DNA of 64,000 nucleotides from Pseudomonadales bacterium (GTDB lineage: Bacteria; Pseudomonadota; Gammaproteobacteria; Pseudomonadales; DC-out160). The stretch covers positions 144,698 to 208,697 of the forward strand of contig JAHRWA010000044.1 of the NCBI GenBank assembly GCA_019090455.1, read 5' to 3'. The first letter of the stretch is position 1. Each line of letters begins with the position of its first letter. Of this stretch, positions 25,572-35,188 are shown in pieces. The translations under genes were made by a program, and so were the position numbers. The notes under the pieces are model-generated. The model saw nothing but the letters and a program-made list of their open reading frames with translations. It had not been told where the DNA came from and ran no database searches.

Positions 25572-28352
25572 ATGAAAAGAATGCTAATTAACGCAACTCA
25601 CACTGAAGAGTTGCGAGTGGCGCTAGTCGACGGCCAATACTTATATGATTTAGACATCGAACACCGATCTCGAGTACAAAAAAAAGCCAACATATATAAA
25701 GGAAGAATTACCCGCGTAGAACCAAGCCTAGAGGCGGCATTTGTGGATTTTGGTGCCGAACGCCACGGATTCCTACCCCTTAAAGAAATCTCTCGTGAGT
25801 ACTTTGTAAAAGATCCTCGATCGATACAAGGCCGCATCAGCATTAGAGAAGTGGTCAAAGAAGGTCAGGAAGTAATTGTCCAGGTGGACAAAGAAGAACG
25901 TAGCAATAAAGGCGCAGCCCTAAGCACTTTTATAAGCCTTGCAGGCCGATATTTAGTTTTAATGCCCAACAACCCCCGTGCTGGAGGAATTTCCCGACGG
26001 ATTGAAGGCGATGAACGTAGCGAGCTTCGTGAAGTCATGAATTCCATGACTATCCCTGCGGAAATGGGTGTTATTGTTCGTACTGCTGGAGTCGGCAGAT
26101 CCACGGAAGAGCTACAGTGGGATTTAGATTATCTTCTACAGATATGGACATCAATTAGATCAGCTAGCGAAGGCCGCCCTCCTCCCTTTCTTATCTATCA
26201 AGAAAGCAATGTTGTTTTCAGAGCCATTCGAGATTATTTAAGGGACGATATTAGCGAAGTCATTATTGATAGCGCTGAACTATTTGAAGACGCGGGCAAC
26301 TTTATAAAGCAAGTCATGCCCCAGTATGCAAATCGATTAAAACATTATACGGAAAGCATCCCTTTATTTAATCGATATCAAATAGAGGGACAAATCGAGA
26401 CCGCTTTTCAGCGCGAGGTCAAACTACCCTCGGGGGGATCCATTGTTATTGATCCGACAGAAGCGTTGGTCTCCATTGACATCAACTCCGCGAGAGCAAC
26501 AAAAGGCGCAGATATTGAAGAAACCGCTTTAAATACTAACGTAGAAGCCGCTGACGAAATTGCACGACAATTACGCCTGCGTGATATTGGCGGCCTTATC
26601 GTAATCGATTTTATCGACATGACGCCTAGCCGTAATCAACGGCAAGTAGAACAACGTATTAAAGACGCTCTTGAAATGGATCGGGCTCGAATACAAACCA
26701 GTCGAATATCTCGATTCGGCCTACTTGAACTCTCACGGCAACGACTACGCCCATCTCTAGTCGAGACAAGCGGCGCCCTTTGTCCTCGTTGCAACGGCAC
26801 CGGTTCGGTGAGAGACGTTAATTCAACTGCTCTTTCCATTATTCGCTTAATCGAGGAAGAGGCATTAAAAGGCGGTACTACAGGCATCAATGCACAAGTT
26901 CCCGTCGAGGTAGCAACTTACCTACTCAATGAGAAACGTGACGCGATCACTGATATAGAAAAGCGCAACAACATTCGAATATTGATCATCCCTAACCTCA
27001 ACTTTGACACTCCCCATTATGAAATGGACCGAGTCAGAGGCGACCAAGATTCGACTGTCGAAAAAGCCAGCTATGAAATGGCATCTGAAAAAGAAGATGG
27101 TAGTAATGGTGCTGTAGCCACACCCACACCCGTTGCGCCGCGTCAGGAAGCAGCGGTAAAAATGATTCAGCAAACAGCCCCTGCACCAACTCCTGAAGCT
27201 AAAAGGGAAGATAACGCAGTCAACAAATTTTCAACCTGGTTTGGCTCGTTATTTAAGACTGAAATTGAGCCAGAGCCCGTCAAACCGGCTCCGAAACCTG
27301 CGACTACACAGCCACAGCAGCGCAATCAAAACAATCGAGGAAAACAGCAACAACGCAACAAGAACAATCAGCAAAACAACAAGCGGAATAATGAGCGCAA
27401 CAACGATCGTAATAACGACAACAGAAACCGTAAATCGGGAGATGACAAGGATCAAAACCGTTCGGATCGAAATCGCCAGCAAAACAAATCCAATGAACGT
27501 AACGAGAACAAACAGAAACAAGATCGAAAAGGTTCAGAACGGCGCCCACAAGGCAAAGAACCGTCTCAGAAAAAGCCGCGAAATTTGCCCCGTAATGAAA
27601 CAACAGAAACTAATCAGCCAGATAATAAGCGACCCAACCCGAAGAAAGAAACAGCAAATGACAGCCGGCAGACTCCTGACAATAAACAGCATCAGAACAA
27701 GAAGCAGGATAAACCAAAGCAGGTCGTACCGGAAAACAACAGCGTAGTAGAACCCATAAAAGCAGTAGAACCCGTAAAAGCAGCGGAAAAAGCCGCCAAA
27801 TCTCCGACACAAAAAACAGAGGCTGCAGCAAAAAGTCCAACGGTAAAAACGCCGGCTCCTGCTAATGCTAATGCTGAGAAGGATAGCAATACTAAGGATG
27901 TCGCTGCTAAGACCAATGCGGCAGAACAACCGAAAGAATCGTATATCCCCCAGCGAGGACAAGAGGTTGCGTCAAATACGGAGTCAGAGGCAAAACCACA
28001 GGTAGATTCAGCTCCCGTTAAACAAGCGGAAAAGAAACCTCAACCTGAGACCCCTGCTCCAATAGAGAAGTCTCCAGTACAGAAGGTTTCAACTGAGAAG
28101 GCTTCTACTGAAAAGGCTGCAGCTCAGAAGACTGAATCTAAGCCGACACCAACCACCTCGAATGGTCGTGCATATAACGACCCTAGAGAGATCAAAAAGC
28201 GCCGGCTGGCCGCAGAAGCAAAACAGAAAGAAGAGCCCAGCAACAATCAACCTAACGAAGCATCAGCTCCGCCCATAACTAAGGAGCCAAAGGAGGCCCC
28301 TAAAGTTGAAGAAAAAACGCCGGAGGCATCTTCTCCCAAAGAAGATAGCTAG
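25572..28352 (+). CDS. rne: ribonuclease E
   Basis: Essential endoribonuclease of mRNA decay and rRNA/tRNA maturation and the scaffold of the degradosome. The catalytic half (about 1-500) has the S1 domain with [14 protein letters not shown], the DNase I-like region with the metal-binding aspartates in [13 protein letters not shown] and LIVIDFIDM, and the zinc link CPRCNGTG near residue 405. The remaining 420 residues are disordered: a run rich in Asn, Gln, Arg and Lys (about 570-700), then Pro/Ala/Lys/Glu repeats such as [15 protein letters not shown], and a C-terminal [11 protein letters not shown] motif resembling the NDPR-type segment of pseudomonad RNase E. GGAAG precedes the ATG at 7 nt. 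Membrane-anchor helix is not obvious to me. Confidence 0.96.
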   Translation: MKRMLINATHTEELRVALVDGQYLYDLDIEHRSRVQKKANIYKGRITRVEPSLEAAFVDFGAERHGFLPLKEISREYFVKDPRSIQGRISIREVVKEGQEVIVQVDKEERSNKGAALSTFISLAGRYLVLMPNNPRAGGISRRIEGDERSELREVMNSMTIPAEMGVIVRTAGVGRSTEELQWDLDYLLQIWTSIRSASEGRPPPFLIYQESNVVFRAIRDYLRDDISEVIIDSAELFEDAGNFIKQVMPQYANRLKHYTESIPLFNRYQIEGQIETAFQREVKLPSGGSIVIDPTEALVSIDINSARATKGADIEETALNTNVEAADEIARQLRLRDIGGLIVIDFIDMTPSRNQRQVEQRIKDALEMDRARIQTSRISRFGLLELSRQRLRPSLVETSGALCPRCNGTGSVRDVNSTALSIIRLIEEEALKGGTTGINAQVPVEVATYLLNEKRDAITDIEKRNNIRILIIPNLNFDTPHYEMDRVRGDQDSTVEKASYEMASEKEDGSNGAVATPTPVAPRQEAAVKMIQQTAPAPTPEAKREDNAVNKFSTWFGSLFKTEIEPEPVKPAPKPATTQPQQRNQNNRGKQQQRNKNNQQNNKRNNERNNDRNNDNRNRKSGDDKDQNRSDRNRQQNKSNERNENKQKQDRKGSERRPQGKEPSQKKPRNLPRNETTETNQPDNKRPNPKKETANDSRQTPDNKQHQNKKQDKPKQVVPENNSVVEPIKAVEPVKAAEKAAKSPTQKTEAAAKSPTVKTPAPANANAEKDSNTKDVAAKTNAAEQPKESYIPQRGQEVASNTESEAKPQVDSAPVKQAEKKPQPETPAPIEKSPVQKVSTEKASTEKAAAQKTESKPTPTTSNGRAYNDPREIKKRRLAAEAKQKEEPSNNQPNEASAPPITKEPKEAPKVEEKTPEASSPKEDS

Positions 28353-28365
28353 ATAACGAAAACGA

Positions 28366-28405
28366 GCAGATAAAAGAGAGGGGAATTTCACTCCCTTTTA
28401 TCTGC
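28366..28405 (+). terminator. inverted repeat downstream of rne
   Basis: GCAGATAAAA (28366-28375) and TTTTATCTGC (28396-28405) are perfect complements, with a further GGG/CCC pairing inside. It starts 14 nt after the rne stop, between convergent rne and murB, so it may end transcripts from both sides. The tail after the stem is only moderately T-rich. Confidence 0.6.
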
Positions 28406-28489
28406 TAATATGATAAAAATTAAGACCGCTAGAACGTTTTCCCACTACTATCTTAATCCGAAAAGTTTATAAACCTTAAATCTAAAACC

Positions 28490-29509
28490 CTAAACCGACA
28501 GGATTTTAGGCTCTATTTCCAACGTAATCCCGTATCGTTCCCTGATCGTCTGAATGATGTACTTCGCCAAACCCAGCAATTCCGCGCCGCTGGCTCCTCC
28601 ATAATTAACCAGCACAAGCGCTTGCTTATCGTGAATTCCAACACTACCGCTTCGATAACCTTTCAAACCACACTGATCAATTAACCATCCTGCTGCAACC
28701 TTGACGGTACCCTCTGTTTGAAAATAGTGGGCCACACCAGGGAAGTCAACATTCAGCTTATCAAATTGCTTTCTGCTTAATATGGGGTTTTTAAAAAAGC
28801 TACCTGCATTGCCTAGTACTTTTGGGTTAGGTAATTTCACCTCTCGAATGCCGACAATTGCATTTCGCATTTGATCAGCAGTCACTGGCTCCGCAGCAGA
28901 AAAATGCTTTTTTAAATCTGCATAGATAAAATTAGGCACGAATTTTTTTGCCAATCGAAAAGTCACATCCGTGATGAATAATCGATTATTATATTTTATT
29001 TTAAAAATACTATCTCTATAACCAAATTGACAAGCTTCCTTGTCGAATTCAAGTTCTTCACCAGTAGATAAATCAATAGCGTTCAACTTTTGAAAAGCAG
29101 ATTCCAACTCAACACCATAGGCTCCAATATTCTGAACAGGCGCCGCACCGACGGTACCGGGTATAGCCGACAAATTTTCAAGACCATGCCACCCAGAAAC
29201 CACACACCGCTCTACAAAATCATCCCAGCTTTCACCGCCACCTACTTTCACCCATACCCAATCATTCTCTTCCCTGACAACCTGACAACCTTCAATCTGA
29301 TTAACGAGAATGAGCCCATCAAAGTCGCCAACGAACAAGATATTACTTCCCTGCCCCAGAACCACCACTGACTTCGATTCCTTTTTACACTGTGTTGCCC
29401 ACTCAACAACCATGCCTCTATCTTTGACACAAAGAAGTTCTTTGGCAATGGACTCCACGCCAAAGGTATTCATTTTTTTTAAGGACACATAAGTTTTAAT
29501 GGCTAGCAT
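28490..29509 (-). CDS. murB: UDP-N-acetylenolpyruvoylglucosamine reductase
   Basis: FAD enzyme that completes UDP-MurNAc in peptidoglycan synthesis. FAD-binding features: VVLGQGSNILF (near residue 50), NLSAIPGTVGAAPVQNIGAYG (near 119), and SFFKNP with the serine that protonates the product. At 339 aa with the YRDSIFK tyrosine loop it is the type I enzyme of gammaproteobacteria. Convergent with rne; last gene of the lpxK-kdsB-ptp-murB run as in Pseudomonas, 97 nt after the phosphatase gene. Confidence 0.96.
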   Translation of the reverse strand: MLAIKTYVSLKKMNTFGVESIAKELLCVKDRGMVVEWATQCKKESKSVVVLGQGSNILFVGDFDGLILVNQIEGCQVVREENDWVWVKVGGGESWDDFVERCVVSGWHGLENLSAIPGTVGAAPVQNIGAYGVELESAFQKLNAIDLSTGEELEFDKEACQFGYRDSIFKIKYNNRLFITDVTFRLAKKFVPNFIYADLKKHFSAAEPVTADQMRNAIVGIREVKLPNPKVLGNAGSFFKNPILSRKQFDKLNVDFPGVAHYFQTEGTVKVAAGWLIDQCGLKGYRSGSVGIHDKQALVLVNYGGASGAELLGLAKYIIQTIRERYGITLEIEPKILSV

Positions 29510-29606
29510 TGAGTGATTTCAGCAATATTTTATCGAATGAATAGAATTTCGGTGATACTTATTCCTTTGGTAAACAAAGAATCTGAATATCCCGTGTCTC
29601 TCTATA

Positions 29607-30074
29607 TTAGGCTGGTGATTGTAGCTCTGCTAGCAAACCCGCAGAAGCATCTTCGATAAGATTCAATACATGATCAAAACCAGAAGGACCACCATAATAG
29701 GGATCAGGTACTTCCCTCTCTTCACAGGTTTTGCCGTAGTCTAAAAATAATTTAATTTTTTCCTGATACTTTTCAGGACATTGTTCCTGCAATGTTTTCA
29801 GATTGCTATTATCCATCGCCAACAACAAATCAAAACGACTATAATCCTCCAACACCACCTGTCGAGCGCGAATAGAATTCATATCATAGCCCCGCTTGGC
29901 GGCAACTTGGATAGATCGACTATCTGATGGTTCACCCACATGGTAGCCAGCGGTACCAGCCGAATCCATGGTTATCCTATTCGCTAACCCGGCTTTTTCA
30001 ATCGTAGATCGAAAAACACATTCTGCAGTGGAGGATCGGCAGATATTCCCAAGACAAACAAATAAAATATTCAT
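29607..30074 (-). CDS. low-molecular-weight protein tyrosine phosphatase
   Basis: A 155-aa LMW-PTP/ArsC-fold enzyme. The active-site loop VCLGNICRSS (C-x5-R-S) lies at residues 6-15 and the general-acid aspartate in VPDPYYGG near residue 122. In pseudomonads the gene occupies the same place between kdsB and murB. It may act on a tyrosine kinase of exopolysaccharide synthesis, but no such kinase is in the window, and small-molecule substrates are possible. Confidence 0.93.
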   Translation of the reverse strand: MNILFVCLGNICRSSTAECVFRSTIEKAGLANRITMDSAGTAGYHVGEPSDSRSIQVAAKRGYDMNSIRARQVVLEDYSRFDLLLAMDNSNLKTLQEQCPEKYQEKIKLFLDYGKTCEEREVPDPYYGGPSGFDHVLNLIEDASAGLLAELQSPA

Positions 30075-30145
30075 CGCTGCCGGCCTCGCTCATTCGCTGC
30101 CAGTAGACACTCAAAGTTAAGTAAGCACCCTAAATTAATAAACAC

Positions 30146-30910
30146 TTAAGTCAACAGTTCCCGAAGTCGTTTCAGATCTTCGGGCGTATCTACACCCGAT
30201 CCGGAATCCGTACAAGCTAGCTCTACATGAATACCCACACCATGATGCAACGCTCGCAATTGCTCTAGACTCTCTAAGATTTCAATTGGAGCCTGATCCC
30301 ATTCCACGAACTGATGTAAAAACCGCACACGATACGCATAAATTCCAACATGTCGGTGATAGTTTTTTGTAAGATCCTTTGCTAACACCTTATCTACACC
30401 TGAAGCAAAAGCATCACGATTCCAAGGTATCGGCGCTCGACTAAAATACATAGCCATGCCATCACAATCGAATGCCACTTTCACCGCATTGGGATCGAAT
30501 AGCTGATCCGCGGATTCAATCAACTCGCATAAAGTGGAAATATCCGCTCGCGCATTCTGTGCAAGGTTCACAGCCACCTGATCAATTAACTCGGGTGGCA
30601 TTAACGGTTCGTCACCTTGAACGTTAACCACTATCTCTTCATTACCCAATCCAAGCTTAGTGACCACCTCTTGCAAACGATCCGTGCCAGAAGCGTGCTC
30701 CGGTGAGGTCATGACCACCTCACCACCAAACGCTTTCACTGCCATCTCAATACGCGAATCGTCAGTTGCTACCACGACAGTATTGGCTTGGCTTTTCTGA
30801 GCCTGCTCATAAACCCTCTGCACCATTGATTTACCGGCAAGATCTAACAGCGGTTTACCGGGTAAACGAGACGATGCATAACGGGCAGGAATGATGACTG
30901 AAAAAGTCAT
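30146..30910 (-). CDS. kdsB: 3-deoxy-manno-octulosonate cytidylyltransferase
   Basis: Activates Kdo as CMP-Kdo for lipid A core assembly. The nucleotide-binding start [40 protein letters not shown] with the metal-binding aspartate, and the C-terminal [10 protein letters not shown] are diagnostic. 254 aa, normal. It follows the Trm112-like gene by 6 nt and lies in a run of lipid A genes (msbA, lpxK). Confidence 0.96.
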   Translation of the reverse strand: MTFSVIIPARYASSRLPGKPLLDLAGKSMVQRVYEQAQKSQANTVVVATDDSRIEMAVKAFGGEVVMTSPEHASGTDRLQEVVTKLGLGNEEIVVNVQGDEPLMPPELIDQVAVNLAQNARADISTLCELIESADQLFDPNAVKVAFDCDGMAMYFSRAPIPWNRDAFASGVDKVLAKDLTKNYHRHVGIYAYRVRFLHQFVEWDQAPIEILESLEQLRALHHGVGIHVELACTDSGSGVDTPEDLKRLRELLT

Positions 30911-30916
30911 ATGGCT

Positions 30917-31102
30917 CTACTTGCCTTCCGCATTAGCATTGATATCACGAGCTTCATTTTCAAGCATCACAGGAATACCATCTCTAATCGGGTAAGCCAA
31001 TGCGTCAGCTTTACAGACAACTTCACTCGCTTCCTTATCGTATTCCAATGGGCCTTTACATAAAGGGCAAGCCAGAATATCCAGCAATTTTTTATCTAAC
31101 AT
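30917..31102 (-). CDS. ycaR: Trm112-like zinc-binding protein YcaR
   Basis: A 61-aa protein of the Trm112/UPF0434 family. The start [20 protein letters not shown] has one CxxC; the second metal-side cysteine is in [19 protein letters not shown]. In eukaryotes Trm112 activates methyltransferases, while the bacterial role is unclear. Conserved position between lpxK and kdsB. Confidence 0.95.
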   Translation of the reverse strand: MLDKKLLDILACPLCKGPLEYDKEASEVVCKADALAYPIRDGIPVMLENEARDINANAEGK

Positions 31103-31117
31103 TTCTCACTCCTTTCA

Positions 31118-32128
31118 TTAAAGAATTTCCCCCAACCGCTCTTCCAAATCATTTAATACATTGGATTCTAACTGGGTAGAAATTTTCAAATAATACCAGT
31201 TTTGTTTGGCAAACCCACGACACTTTACTGCGTCTTTCTCTGTCATCAATAACAATTGACTGCCATCATCAAAGGAAAAGTCGGCCTCTTGGTAATCATG
31301 ATGATCCTCGAATACATGAGGCACCACGTTAAACCCCAACAATCCCAAACTATCAAAAAAACGTTTTGGATTACCAATTCCCGCAACGGCATGAACGGTA
31401 CCCTGAACCTGTGTGATGGAGTTCATCCTAGCCATCGATGTTTCGTCGAAGCTCAACACTTCAAAAAACCCCATTGTTTGATAAGACATACGCGAATATG
31501 CAACGGGCAACTTAATCGGCTTAGTCCCATTCACCACAACAAAATCGGCTTTTTTTAAACGGCTTTTCGGTTCCCTCAGAGGCCCACTTGGCAGTAAAAA
31601 ACCATTACCTAAACCTCTTTCGCCATCCACCACCACCAACTCAATATCGCGCTGTAATGCGTAGTGCTGCAAGCCGTCATCACTGACTATTAAATTACAG
31701 TCATTATTCTTCAACAAATATTGCACAGCTCTAACTCTATTGGGATCCACCACCAACGGTACACCCGTCCGATTGGCAATGAGGTGAGGCTCATCACCTA
31801 CCACGTGGGGGTCGCTTCCCCGGTTCACTGCAATAGGATAGCTTTCACTGTTCCCGCCAAAACCACGGCTGATAACACCCGGGCGGTACCCCCGTTTTAT
31901 TAACTCCTCAACAAGGTGAATAACCACGGGTGTCTTTCCTGTACCACCCACAGTAATGTTGCCCACTATTATCACGGGGACTGGCGCTCGCCAAGATACT
32001 TTAATCCCCCTCTGAAAAGACCATTTACGCTTTTCCGTGATCACGAAAAACAGCAAACTCAGCGGTAAAAACAAATAGGATAATGGATGACCCTGATACC
32101 ATGCTTTAACGATCCAATCTTTAATCAT
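31118..32128 (-). CDS. lpxK: tetraacyldisaccharide 4'-kinase
   Basis: Phosphorylates the 4' position of lipid IV-A precursor at the inner membrane. An N-terminal membrane-associated helix (about 14-30) precedes the Walker A motif VGNITVGGTGKTPVV, and the DDGLQHYALQRD and MTEKDAVK motifs follow. 336 aa, normal. Downstream of msbA by 9 nt and upstream of ycaR by 15 nt, so very likely one operon. Confidence 0.96.
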   Translation of the reverse strand: MIKDWIVKAWYQGHPLSYLFLPLSLLFFVITEKRKWSFQRGIKVSWRAPVPVIIVGNITVGGTGKTPVVIHLVEELIKRGYRPGVISRGFGGNSESYPIAVNRGSDPHVVGDEPHLIANRTGVPLVVDPNRVRAVQYLLKNNDCNLIVSDDGLQHYALQRDIELVVVDGERGLGNGFLLPSGPLREPKSRLKKADFVVVNGTKPIKLPVAYSRMSYQTMGFFEVLSFDETSMARMNSITQVQGTVHAVAGIGNPKRFFDSLGLLGFNVVPHVFEDHHDYQEADFSFDDGSQLLLMTEKDAVKCRGFAKQNWYYLKISTQLESNVLNDLEERLGEIL

Positions 32129-32137
32129 AATATGCGC

Positions 32138-33895
32138 TCAAGCCGGGTTTTGCGCCTGCTGCAACTGAGCATAGTATCCATTTTTTGTCAGTAGTTCTTG
32201 ATGAGAACCCTTTTCAACAATTTGGCCCTGATCCAGTACGAGGATAACGTCTGCGGATTCAATAGTAGATAAACGATGAGCCACTACCAGCGTTGTTCGA
32301 CCCGCCATTAACCTATTCAACGCATTTTGTATCACTCTTTCGGACTCGTTATCCAGAGCAGAGGTTGCCTCATCCAATATCAATATAGGGGCATCCTTTA
32401 ACAAAGCACGCGCGATCGCAATACGTTGCCGCTGGCCGCCAGATAATTGCACCCCGTCCTGTCCAACCTCTTGCGCTAGACCCATTGGTTGCTCCTCAAT
32501 AAACTCCCACGCATTCGCTAATTTTGCTGCTTGAATAACTTGCTCCCGAGTCGTTCCCGCCAACGCACCATAAGCAATATTGGCTTCAATGGTATCGTTA
32601 AATAACACCACTTTTTGACTCACCACCGCAATCTGCTCTCTCAAACTCTTCAAGCTGTAGTGCGTCAGTGAAATACCATCCAATCGAATGCCACCCTCTA
32701 CTGGCTCATAGAAACGGGGAATCAAATCGATCAAAGTGGATTTACCGCTACCTGTTTTCCCCACCAATGCGACAGTTTGACCCGGTTCAACGTTAAAACT
32801 AATCCCTTTCAAAACAGGCTTATTATTTTCATAGTGAAATTTAACACTTTCAAATTCCAGTAAACCTTTTACTCGATCGACGGCATAATTCCCGGTATCT
32901 ATCTCAGGTTCCACATCTAACAATTGAAATGCACTACGCGCGCCTGCAATCCCACGCTGTATCACTGCATTCACTTGGGTTAACTGCCGCGCAGGTTTTG
33001 TTAGCAATGCTGCCGCCGTCAAATAAGCTAGGAACTCACCCGTCGTGGTTTCTCCAAAAACTTCTGGCAACAAAGCGACCCAAATAAGAATAGAAAGTTG
33101 AGCCCCCACCAGTAATTGCACCACCGGTGTAGTTAGAGAAGTTGTCACTACTAATTTCAAACTTTGCCGTAAATTATCCCGACTAGCTTCGATGAATCGT
33201 GATTTCTCATATCCTTCCCCTCCAAAAGCCTTAACAGTTTGATAACCATTAACGGTTTCAGATGCCACATGATTCACGTCTCCCATAGAGGATTGAATAC
33301 GACGACTAATAAGCCCTAACCGTTTACTGGCGATACGCACGACTAATCCGACAATCGGGGCCGCCATAAAAAACAGCATGGATAGCTTCCAGTTTGAATA
33401 CAGGAGATAGCCCAACAGGATGATGACCGTGAGACCCTCTTGAATAATAATTTTAAAGGCATCAGCAGAGGCAGCGGCCACCTGTTCAATATCATAGGTA
33501 AATTTAGAAAGGATATGCCCAGCGGTATTCTTGCTGTAGAACGAACTCTTTAGCCGCAGCATATGTTCGAAAAGCTCTGTACGTAAATCATGGACCACCT
33601 GCCGAGCCACATAAGCAATCCCGTAACTACCGAAAAAAGTCCCCACACCACGACACAAAAAAATAACAATGATACCAGCCGCAAGAAAGCCGCCCTTATC
33701 CAGCGCTTTATCCTCTAGAGTAGAAACAATAAGGTTCATCATTTCTGCCCAGGCCCACTGCGTGACAGCGTATATCCCGAATCCGATAACACCTACAACA
33801 AAGGCTACCCAGTAGCGACGGCTATAACCCATCAAACGTTTATAGACATCCCACCCTGACGCCTCGACTACTGTAGATGAAGAGTCCTCTACCAC
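32138..33895 (-). CDS. msbA: lipid A export ATP-binding/permease MsbA
   Basis: Half-size ABC exporter that flips lipid A-core across the inner membrane. The frame is open from a TTG at 33928, but a GTG at 33895 preceded by AGAGGG is a better start, giving 585 aa. Six transmembrane helices occupy about residues 20-310; the ATPase domain has GKTGSGKSTLIDLIPRFY, the signature LSGGQRQRIAIARALL and Walker B ILILDEATSALD with the H-loop VAHRLSTIE. msbA directly before lpxK is the E. coli arrangement. Confidence 0.94.
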   Translation of the reverse strand: MVEDSSSTVVEASGWDVYKRLMGYSRRYWVAFVVGVIGFGIYAVTQWAWAEMMNLIVSTLEDKALDKGGFLAAGIIVIFLCRGVGTFFGSYGIAYVARQVVHDLRTELFEHMLRLKSSFYSKNTAGHILSKFTYDIEQVAAASADAFKIIIQEGLTVIILLGYLLYSNWKLSMLFFMAAPIVGLVVRIASKRLGLISRRIQSSMGDVNHVASETVNGYQTVKAFGGEGYEKSRFIEASRDNLRQSLKLVVTTSLTTPVVQLLVGAQLSILIWVALLPEVFGETTTGEFLAYLTAAALLTKPARQLTQVNAVIQRGIAGARSAFQLLDVEPEIDTGNYAVDRVKGLLEFESVKFHYENNKPVLKGISFNVEPGQTVALVGKTGSGKSTLIDLIPRFYEPVEGGIRLDGISLTHYSLKSLREQIAVVSQKVVLFNDTIEANIAYGALAGTTREQVIQAAKLANAWEFIEEQPMGLAQEVGQDGVQLSGGQRQRIAIARALLKDAPILILDEATSALDNESERVIQNALNRLMAGRTTLVVAHRLSTIESADVILVLDQGQIVEKGSHQELLTKNGYYAQLQQAQNPA

Positions 33896-33961
33896 CAAAG
33901 CCAAACCCTCTTTAAGACAAGAAAACAAATACTATTGATAGATTTTTCGAATAAAAGCCAA

Positions 33962-34420
33962 CTATTTCGATTCAACTGGCCGCTTGGTAGTAATACTGAG
34001 ATTAACAAATCCCATTTGACCCGCCGCATCCATCGCGGTAACCACCGCTTGATGAGGTGCCATTGCATCCGCAGTAATCATCATAGGCCGAGATTGATTT
34101 GCACCTGAACCCGGATCACTAGCTAGGGATCCGTCCGCTGGAGCAATCTTACTAATAGCAAATTTCAGCGTCTCAATTTTCTTATTGATGACCGTGTTAC
34201 CGTTCACCGCATAATTACCATCCGCACTGATCGTAATCTCTATCATATCCACTATGTTTGCGGGTGCTTCTCCGTCCGCCTCCGGTAACTCCAACGTTAA
34301 CCGTGTTTCTTTGGTGAATGTGGTGGATACCATAAAGAATATCAGTAACAAAAAAACGACGTCGATTAACGGTGTCAGATTCACATCCACCGTTTCTCTC
34401 TTTTGTTTGAGAAATTTCAC
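33962..34420 (-). CDS. exbD: ExbD/TolR family protein
   Basis: Inner-membrane proton-channel partner of ExbB. One transmembrane helix near residues 18-38 carries the essential aspartate in LTPLIDVVFLLLIFFMV; the rest is periplasmic. GTG start overlapping the exbB stop as GTGA, a sign of coupling. No tonB gene is nearby; the same exbB-exbD pair without tonB lies upstream of lpxK in Pseudomonas. A TolR role cannot be fully excluded but tol genes are absent. Confidence 0.92.
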   Translation of the reverse strand: MKFLKQKRETVDVNLTPLIDVVFLLLIFFMVSTTFTKETRLTLELPEADGEAPANIVDMIEITISADGNYAVNGNTVINKKIETLKFAISKIAPADGSLASDPGSGANQSRPMMITADAMAPHQAVVTAMDAAGQMGFVNLSITTKRPVESK

Positions 34421-35067
34421 TTGCTCGAAGTCTCCCCAACATCAGCCTCTCTATCACCGTGAATAACATCTACCAATTTGATCGCCTCCTGTTCCATAAA
34501 AACGGAAATCTCCTCAATACGTCGAGTCAGAAACCGATGAAAAAACAGACTTGGAATAGCCACACATAAACCAGCAGCTGTCGTCAGTAACGCCTCAGAT
34601 ATGCCCCCAGCCAGCACAGCAGCATTACCTGTACCCTGTAAAACAATGGCAGTGAACACTCTAATCATCCCAAAAACCGTACCCAACAACCCCAACAAAG
34701 GCGCAATAGCCGCAATGCTACCGAGCACCGTCATATAGCGCTCCATTTCATGAACCTCATGGGAAGCCACTTCTTGGATACTTTCCTTCATAATTTCGCG
34801 GCCATGTTTGGTATTCACCAGACCCGCAGCTAACACCTTGCCCAGAGGCGAACCGGTCTTCAGTTCTTTCAGTTTCCTAGCATCTAGCTGGCTATTTTTA
34901 ACCCACCCCCAGACCTGAGACACCAATTGTTTCGGAATTATATGGGAGGAGCGCAAAGCCCAAAATCGTTCGACAATGATGGCAAGTGACACCACAGAGC
35001 AGAGGATGATTGGCCACATCAACAAACCACCTTCTTTCAACACATCTAACAAACTCGTTTCTGCCAC
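34417..35067 (-). CDS. exbB: ExbB/TolQ/MotA-family proton channel protein
   Basis: Inner-membrane protein with three transmembrane segments (about 15-37, 105-135, 145-175) of the MotA/TolQ/ExbB family; LGSIAAIAPLLGLLGTVFGM and AGGISEALLTTAAGLCVAIP are the conserved channel helices. The frame opens at a TTG at 35088, but the GTG at 35067 with AGAGGA 8 nt upstream is preferred (216 aa). Pairs with the overlapping exbD. It probably energises TonB-dependent uptake or another envelope machine. Confidence 0.93.
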   Translation of the reverse strand: MAETSLLDVLKEGGLLMWPIILCSVVSLAIIVERFWALRSSHIIPKQLVSQVWGWVKNSQLDARKLKELKTGSPLGKVLAAGLVNTKHGREIMKESIQEVASHEVHEMERYMTVLGSIAAIAPLLGLLGTVFGMIRVFTAIVLQGTGNAAVLAGGISEALLTTAAGLCVAIPSLFFHRFLTRRIEEISVFMEQEAIKLVDVIHGDREADVGETSSK

Positions 35068-35188
35068 TCTAAAAATCCTCTTAATCAAGACTGCTAATTT
35101 ATGGCGCTACTTTATCACAATCACAACAATGATAACGAACTCGAAACCATCCAATTGAGACTAACTGATGCCAAACATATAATAGTCT

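Noticed and set aside
27249..27962. several long antisense ORFs in the rne 3' half
   Set aside because: They mirror the Asn/Lys-rich codons of RNase E and encode hydrophobic or Phe/Leu/Val-rich nonsense; the sense frame is clearly rne.
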